From JAABVY01 sp964627935 (GTDB lineage: Bacteria > Zixibacteria > MSB-5A5 > JAABVY01): a DNA stretch of 64,000 nt. A program made the position numbers and the translations under genes. The notes under the pieces are model-generated. The model was not told the origin of the DNA, made no database searches, and saw only the letters and a program-made list of their open reading frames with translations. The stretch covers positions 62,001-126,000 of the forward strand of contig CAZVLB010000011.1 of assembly GCA_964627935.1 (NCBI GenBank), read 5' to 3'. Positions 60,024 to 64,000 of the stretch are shown here, piece by piece (position 1 is the first letter of the stretch; each line of letters opens with the position of its first letter).

Positions 60024-62131
60024 ATGGTACAAGCAGAAAACCCGGCATTTTGCTGCTATTGGTACTCATGTTGTCGTTTACCCATTTGACTGCCCAGAAT
60101 GGGCCCATCGATACCTGCGGGTATTTGTCGACCGGCGCCGATTTCTGCCGTTTCTTCAATTTGCTGGATGGCCCCGAGCAGTATGTGCTGGAAAACTACG
60201 GCATCTTCTCTGATGGCGACACCGTACGAGTAAACGGCCTGATTGTCGAACTGGGTGACACAGTCTGTATGCAGGCCGAGGGTATTATAACCCAAAACAG
60301 CATTACCCCTTGTCCGCCTTCAGGAACGGTGCCATTTGACGGCTACGGATTTTTGCAGGAAAACGATGGCTGCATAGTTTTTGCTCTGAACGGAAGCAGC
60401 GATATCTTTCTGCTGGAAAATTACGGCGATTTTCAGATAAATGATACAGTAATCGTTTCCGGTTATCTGGATCTAGATTGCCAGAGCGAATGCAACGGAA
60501 TCTCCGGCTGTATCCTGGACAACAGCATTATCGAGGGTGGCAGTATTCCGCCAGATTTCAACTACAGCGATTACGGCATTCTTGAGCAGTTTTCGGACTG
60601 CGTATTGTTTACGCCACATGGTAACAATGGCATAAAGCTTGAACTGGATAACTACGGCGGATTCACAGCCGGTGATACTGTCTATGTTATTGGTTCAATT
60701 ATACCGGGATGTAATTCCGATTGTATCGAAGCCAATGGTTGTATCGCTGTGGATTCGATCACATCCGTAAGCATAGAAAGTGATCCGGTGCTGGGCAATG
60801 CCATTGTGCAGATTGCCAATGCGGAAATCGACAGTATTTTATTCGGCCTTAACGCCATCGCTTTGGACAGCATCGCCTCAAGAAACATATTTCTGGTATC
60901 TTTTGTCGATTCAATTCCGATTTATAATATAATTTCGGCCCTTGAAGGCAATCCCGGTGTCCTGTTTGCCGAACCCAATTTTTCCGTGGGATTGCCCGAA
61001 AATCTTCAGTTATCGATCTCATTTCCCGATGAATATGCTCCGCCTCTCGATGTCGATCTGGGCGAACCGCAGTCATTTTTCAATCAGGCCCTGACCACCA
61101 GGCTCAATCTCGATTCGGCTCATCAGTTAAGCGACGGGCAGGGTATCCGGGTAGCCGTTATCGACAACGGTATCGACCTTAATCATCCCTGGCTGGAAAA
61201 CAGCTTCTACAATAATGGCTACGATTTCTTTGATAATGACCCGGATATAGCTCCCGATACCGGTCTTGCAGCGGGTCATGGCACGTTTGTGGCCGGCCTG
61301 ATCAGGCTGGTTGCGCCCGGTATAGAGATCATACCATTAAGAGCCATGAATGAAAACGGTATTGGGCGCAGTTTCGCAATCGCCAAGGCCATCTATTATG
61401 CCATCGATTCCGGTGCACAGGTAATCAATATGAGCCTGGGTACATATGAATCCAGCGTTGTTTTGGAACAGGCAATCTCCGAGGCTCGCAATGCCGGTAT
61501 AGCGATGGTTGCCGCGGCCGGCAACGATAGCACATTTATTCCGGTTTACCCGGCGGCTTATGACGGCGTAATCGCAGTCTCCGCTATTGACACTCTCGAC
61601 TACCTGGCCGATTTCTCAAACTACGGGGGCTATACAGATATATGTGCCTACGGCATAGAAAATTACAGTTCACTGACCGGAGATTATGATTGGGGCGAAT
61701 GGACCGGAACATCATTTTCAGCACCCCTGGCTGCCGGAGTATGTGCCCTGGTCAAAGCAATATCACCATCATTCAGTTCCGATGATATCGAGACACATTT
61801 GCGTTATTCCGCCTCACTGGAACTGGGTCCCGGTTTAATCACCGCACCTGACCTGTATTATGCCTACGGCAAGCTCGATGCGGCCGGTGCAGTCTGGCTG
61901 CTCAACAGCGATCCGCAGGGGGGATGTGGTGATGTCAACGATGACGGCTATGTCAACATCAGCGACGCAGTTTATATCATCAATTATGTATTCGTGCCGG
62001 GAAGCCCCGAACCGGTCGTGCCGGAGAATACCGATGTCAATGCCGATGGGGAAATCAATGTTACCGATGCTGTAGTTATTATCAACTATATCTATGTTGC
62101 CGGCAGCCCCGAACCCAATTGCACACAGTAA
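60020..62131 (+). CDS. Secreted subtilase (S8) with N-terminal Cys-repeat domains and dockerin
   Basis: 703 aa, signal peptide ending LTAQNG. Three repeats of about 70-80 residues come first (60116-60765: ENYGIFSDGDTVRVNG, ENYGDFQINDTVIVSG, DNYGGFTAGDTVYVIG). An I9-like propeptide follows (about 250-325, ending GVLFAEPNFSVG). The S8 domain has an intact triad: Asp382 in AVIDNGIDLNHP, His420 in AGHGTFVAG and Ser565 in GTSFSAPLAAG, with the oxyanion Asn in AAAGND. Two dockerin segments end the chain (NISDAVYIINYVF, NVTDAVVIINYIY). It lies downstream of the CHAT gene in the same orientation, and shares its repeats only with the next gene. Confidence 0.9.
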   Translation: MNGTSRKPGILLLLVLMLSFTHLTAQNGPIDTCGYLSTGADFCRFFNLLDGPEQYVLENYGIFSDGDTVRVNGLIVELGDTVCMQAEGIITQNSITPCPPSGTVPFDGYGFLQENDGCIVFALNGSSDIFLLENYGDFQINDTVIVSGYLDLDCQSECNGISGCILDNSIIEGGSIPPDFNYSDYGILEQFSDCVLFTPHGNNGIKLELDNYGGFTAGDTVYVIGSIIPGCNSDCIEANGCIAVDSITSVSIESDPVLGNAIVQIANAEIDSILFGLNAIALDSIASRNIFLVSFVDSIPIYNIISALEGNPGVLFAEPNFSVGLPENLQLSISFPDEYAPPLDVDLGEPQSFFNQALTTRLNLDSAHQLSDGQGIRVAVIDNGIDLNHPWLENSFYNNGYDFFDNDPDIAPDTGLAAGHGTFVAGLIRLVAPGIEIIPLRAMNENGIGRSFAIAKAIYYAIDSGAQVINMSLGTYESSVVLEQAISEARNAGIAMVAAAGNDSTFIPVYPAAYDGVIAVSAIDTLDYLADFSNYGGYTDICAYGIENYSSLTGDYDWGEWTGTSFSAPLAAGVCALVKAISPSFSSDDIETHLRYSASLELGPGLITAPDLYYAYGKLDAAGAVWLLNSDPQGGCGDVNDDGYVNISDAVYIINYVFVPGSPEPVVPENTDVNADGEINVTDAVVIINYIYVAGSPEPNCTQ

Positions 62132-62151
62132 TATTTTGATTAAGTATCATG

Positions 62152-62185
62152 CCCGCCGGAGTAATGCCGGCGGGTTTGAATTTTA
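62152..62185 (+). terminator. Weak terminator after the subtilase gene
   Basis: CCCGCCGG / CCGGCGGG with a 7-base loop, followed by TTTGAATTTT. Some read-through to the next gene is possible. A lone TATAAT at 62238-62243 may start a separate transcript. Confidence 0.65.
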
Positions 62186-62292
62186 TCAGGCTTATATTTA
62201 AATCCGCTGTATTTATTAAGTACATTCAGAACACATATATAATAGAAAATCAAAAATAAAATTTACGGATTTAAAGTTATAATGGAGGATTT

Positions 62293-64000
62293 ATGCGCAG
62301 ACTTTTGGTCTTATCCACTGCATTCTTAATTATTTTCGGACTCTTTGCCGTACTTCAGGCCGGGGATGGTGGAAACAAGCATAACGGTTGGGGGCAAAAT
62401 CCCCATGATGATATCTTCACCTGCGGTGTTCTGATGGAATCCGGCGAATGCATGTTGTTCTATCCCGCCGGTGAGGATCAGGGTTACCTGCTTTCGTATT
62501 ACGGCGAGTTCGTACAATATGATACTGTGTTTGTATCAGGCGAGTTTGTCAATGACTGCGATCTTGCCGGATGCCCCGATGCGATTGGCTGTATCGACAA
62601 TAATATCATCACATACTGTGGCTTTGGAGAAAACAATGAATTTTTCAATGGCTGCGGCGTGCTTATACAGGGCGCCGACTGTGTTGTTTTCGCAGATGCC
62701 AATAGTGATAATGTATATCAATTAACAAATCAGGGTGATTTTCAGGTTGGCGACAGCGTCTATGTTGTCGGGTTCCTTACCAATGGATGCCAGCCGGCAT
62801 GTTCCGATGTTGATGGCTGTATCATGAATTTCCATATCCGGCCCTGCGTCAACATTCCTCCCCCTCCGCAGTTTCATGGCTGCGGCGAACTGGTTCAGGG
62901 CGATGAATGCATGCTGTTCGTACCATTCCTGCCAATAGATACGCTGGGCGGCAACCTTGGTTTTGTTCTTGAACATTATGGTAACTTCGTTGCCGGGGAC
63001 ACTGTCCTGGTAAACGGCCAGATTGTCAATGGCTGTGAATTCGACTGCGCCGAGGCAATAGCCTGCATAGTCGACAACACAATCGAATCCTGCCAATACG
63101 ATCCACCCGGAATCTATATCGAAACCTGTGGCGATCTTGTGCAGGGAACCGATTGCGTCCTGTTCCAGCCCGATAATGTACTGGAATCATTCGAGTTGTC
63201 ATTCTACGGCGGTTTCAATGTCGGCGAACGTGTTTTTGTTATCGGTGAGCTTCAGGTTGGCCAGAGCGACTGCCTTGAGGCTGATGGCTTAATTCAGGTC
63301 GATTCAATCCTGACCTGCCCCGGCGGTCCGGGTGTCGGCGACACGATCGATGTCTGCGGATTTCTGGTCGAGGAAGCGGGATGCCTGCTGTTTAAAATCT
63401 TGGAGATGAATGCGCCTCTCTTCGAGCTTGACTATTATGGCGATTATCAGGCTGGCGCCAAGGTTCGTGTACAGGGACTGCTGGATCCCAATTGCACTCC
63501 CGACTGCGCCAATGCCGATCTGTGTATAATCAACAATACTATCGACAGCTGCTGGAACAACTATTACCCTTATGATTTCGCGGATTGCGGCGTGCTGGTC
63601 GAATCCGGGGGATGTATTCTGTTCAAGCGCAACTGGGACCAGGCATTGTATCAACTGGCCGATTACGGCACATTCCAGATCGGTGATTCAGTCTTTGTCA
63701 AGGGCCTTTTCGGCAATAGCTGCGTGCCGGAATGCAATACCGCCGACTACTGCGTGATAATCAACCAGATCGAACCGTGCGGGAGCAATCTGCCCGACTT
63801 CTATACCGGTTGCGGGATTCTGCTCGAGGATCCAACCGGCTGCGTGTACTTCCATGCACTCAACCTGGATCTTGATTTCGTGATTTCGGATCAGGGCGGA
63901 TTCACTGTCAGTGATACGATCTGGATCGAGGGCCATGTCTCCGAATGCGAAATCGCCTGTGGTGATGCGGTCGGCTGTATCGAGAACTATGCGGTCGAAA
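62293..64000 (+). CDS. Secreted tandem Cys-repeat protein (partial, runs off the window)
   Basis: At least 569 codons, open at the right edge. GGAGGATTT precedes the ATG; a signal peptide (RRLLVLSTAFLIIFGLFAV) follows. The rest consists of seven tandem repeats beginning at codons 44, 121, 197, 279, 355, 432 and 507 (mean period about 77). Each has the pattern CGxL, a short turn, C-hydrophobic-F, then about 20 residues, Y/QGxF-x2-GD-x-V-x-V-x-G, C-x3-C and GCI. The strand pattern suggests a small beta barrel (OB-like) with two disulfides. The same repeat opens the adjacent subtilase. I do not recognise a named family with certainty; the role is likely adhesion, substrate binding or protease partnering. 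Confidence 0.75.
   Translation, partial: MRRLLVLSTAFLIIFGLFAVLQAGDGGNKHNGWGQNPHDDIFTCGVLMESGECMLFYPAGEDQGYLLSYYGEFVQYDTVFVSGEFVNDCDLAGCPDAIGCIDNNIITYCGFGENNEFFNGCGVLIQGADCVVFADANSDNVYQLTNQGDFQVGDSVYVVGFLTNGCQPACSDVDGCIMNFHIRPCVNIPPPPQFHGCGELVQGDECMLFVPFLPIDTLGGNLGFVLEHYGNFVAGDTVLVNGQIVNGCEFDCAEAIACIVDNTIESCQYDPPGIYIETCGDLVQGTDCVLFQPDNVLESFELSFYGGFNVGERVFVIGELQVGQSDCLEADGLIQVDSILTCPGGPGVGDTIDVCGFLVEEAGCLLFKILEMNAPLFELDYYGDYQAGAKVRVQGLLDPNCTPDCANADLCIINNTIDSCWNNYYPYDFADCGVLVESGGCILFKRNWDQALYQLADYGTFQIGDSVFVKGLFGNSCVPECNTADYCVIINQIEPCGSNLPDFYTGCGILLEDPTGCVYFHALNLDLDFVISDQGGFTVSDTIWIEGHVSECEIACGDAVGCIENYAVE
62422..64000 (+). repeat. Seven tandem protein repeats of about 77 codons
   Basis: Repeat units begin at 62422, 62653, 62881, 63127, 63355, 63586 and 63811, each at a TGC/TGT codon of a CG motif. 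The seventh is cut by the window edge. DNA identity between units looks low, so the array is old rather than a recent slippage product. Three further diverged units lie at 60116-60765 in the subtilase gene. Confidence 0.8.

Noticed and set aside
62293..64000. CRISPR-like or DNA tandem repeat reading of the 230-base periodicity
   Set aside because: The period comes from protein repeats with diverged DNA; there are no identical direct repeats or spacers.
1..64000. tRNA, rRNA, insertion sequences, phage or attachment sites
   Set aside because: None was recognised by reading; no transposase or integrase frame and no tRNA-like cloverleaf was seen. A dedicated scan could still find short RNA genes.

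Overview
The window comes from a Gram-negative bacterium with a complex outer membrane. Supporting features are a TonB receptor, porin and beta-barrel genes ending in aromatic residues, many signal peptides and lipoproteins, one C-terminal type IX-like sorting domain, and six secreted proteins carrying near-identical paired dockerin repeats (VSDAVYIIN / VSDAVWIIN). That mix fits the FCB superphylum, most like Zixibacteria or a neighbouring candidate phylum. This is an inference from style, not a marker-gene assignment. No rRNA, tRNA, CRISPR array, insertion sequence or phage gene was recognised.

Layout. 1-2.5 kb: a two-component pair (sensor kinase with an acidic-repeat propeller, partial response regulator). 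2.9-5.3 kb: a dockerin/sorting-domain propeller protein. 5.4-9.7 kb: module A, a tight three-gene operon of a sigma-like protein, a zinc-type anti-sigma-like protein and a membrane protein joining a cytoplasmic Lon-type (S16) protease domain to an outside propeller. 10-14 kb: an HTH-DUF2087 regulator with a consensus promoter and overlapping palindrome, a GreA-PfkB fusion, a nitroreductase and a DUF6544-like protein. 14-24 kb: a secreted arginine-deiminase-family enzyme with dockerin, then small housekeeping and stress genes (GNAT, GYD, DUF418, two DinB proteins, DUF1328, TSUP exporter, PAS protein). 23-32 kb: a lipoprotein, a C69 dipeptidase, a cohesin-like/dockerin protein, an M16 protease and another dockerin protein. 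32.6-35.8 kb: a zinc-type TonB receptor operon with two small exported partners. 35.9-42.6 kb: exonuclease III, PAP2, DUF4846, an isolated PEP/pyruvate-binding ATP-grasp protein, and a glutamate-dehydrogenase homologue that lacks the catalytic lysine. 43-46 kb: a secreted M28 peptidase. 46-50 kb: an ergothioneine operon (egtB, egtD, flavoprotein disulfide reductase), then a DMT transporter. 51-55.6 kb: an S9 peptidase, and a porin with a periplasmic binding protein. 56-64 kb: module B, consisting of an ECF-like sigma factor, an anti-sigma-like protein, a TPR-CHAT (caspase-like) protease, a subtilase with dockerin, and a long secreted protein of about 76-residue Cys repeats that runs off the window.

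The most interesting content is modules A and B. Both follow the same plan: sigma-like gene, small anti-sigma-like gene with a beta-rich C-terminus, then a large protease-domain protein, coupled by start/stop overlaps. Module A could signal across the membrane, with an outside propeller controlling an inside protease that cuts the anti-sigma factor. Module B could link a cytoplasmic caspase-like protease to a secreted protease and a new Cys-repeat family shared by its last two genes. Other leads are the GreA-PfkB fusion with a lost kinase Asp, the K-to-N glutamate dehydrogenase homologue, the AT-rich tract that ends at domain boundaries in two adjacent genes, and the reductase in the ergothioneine operon.
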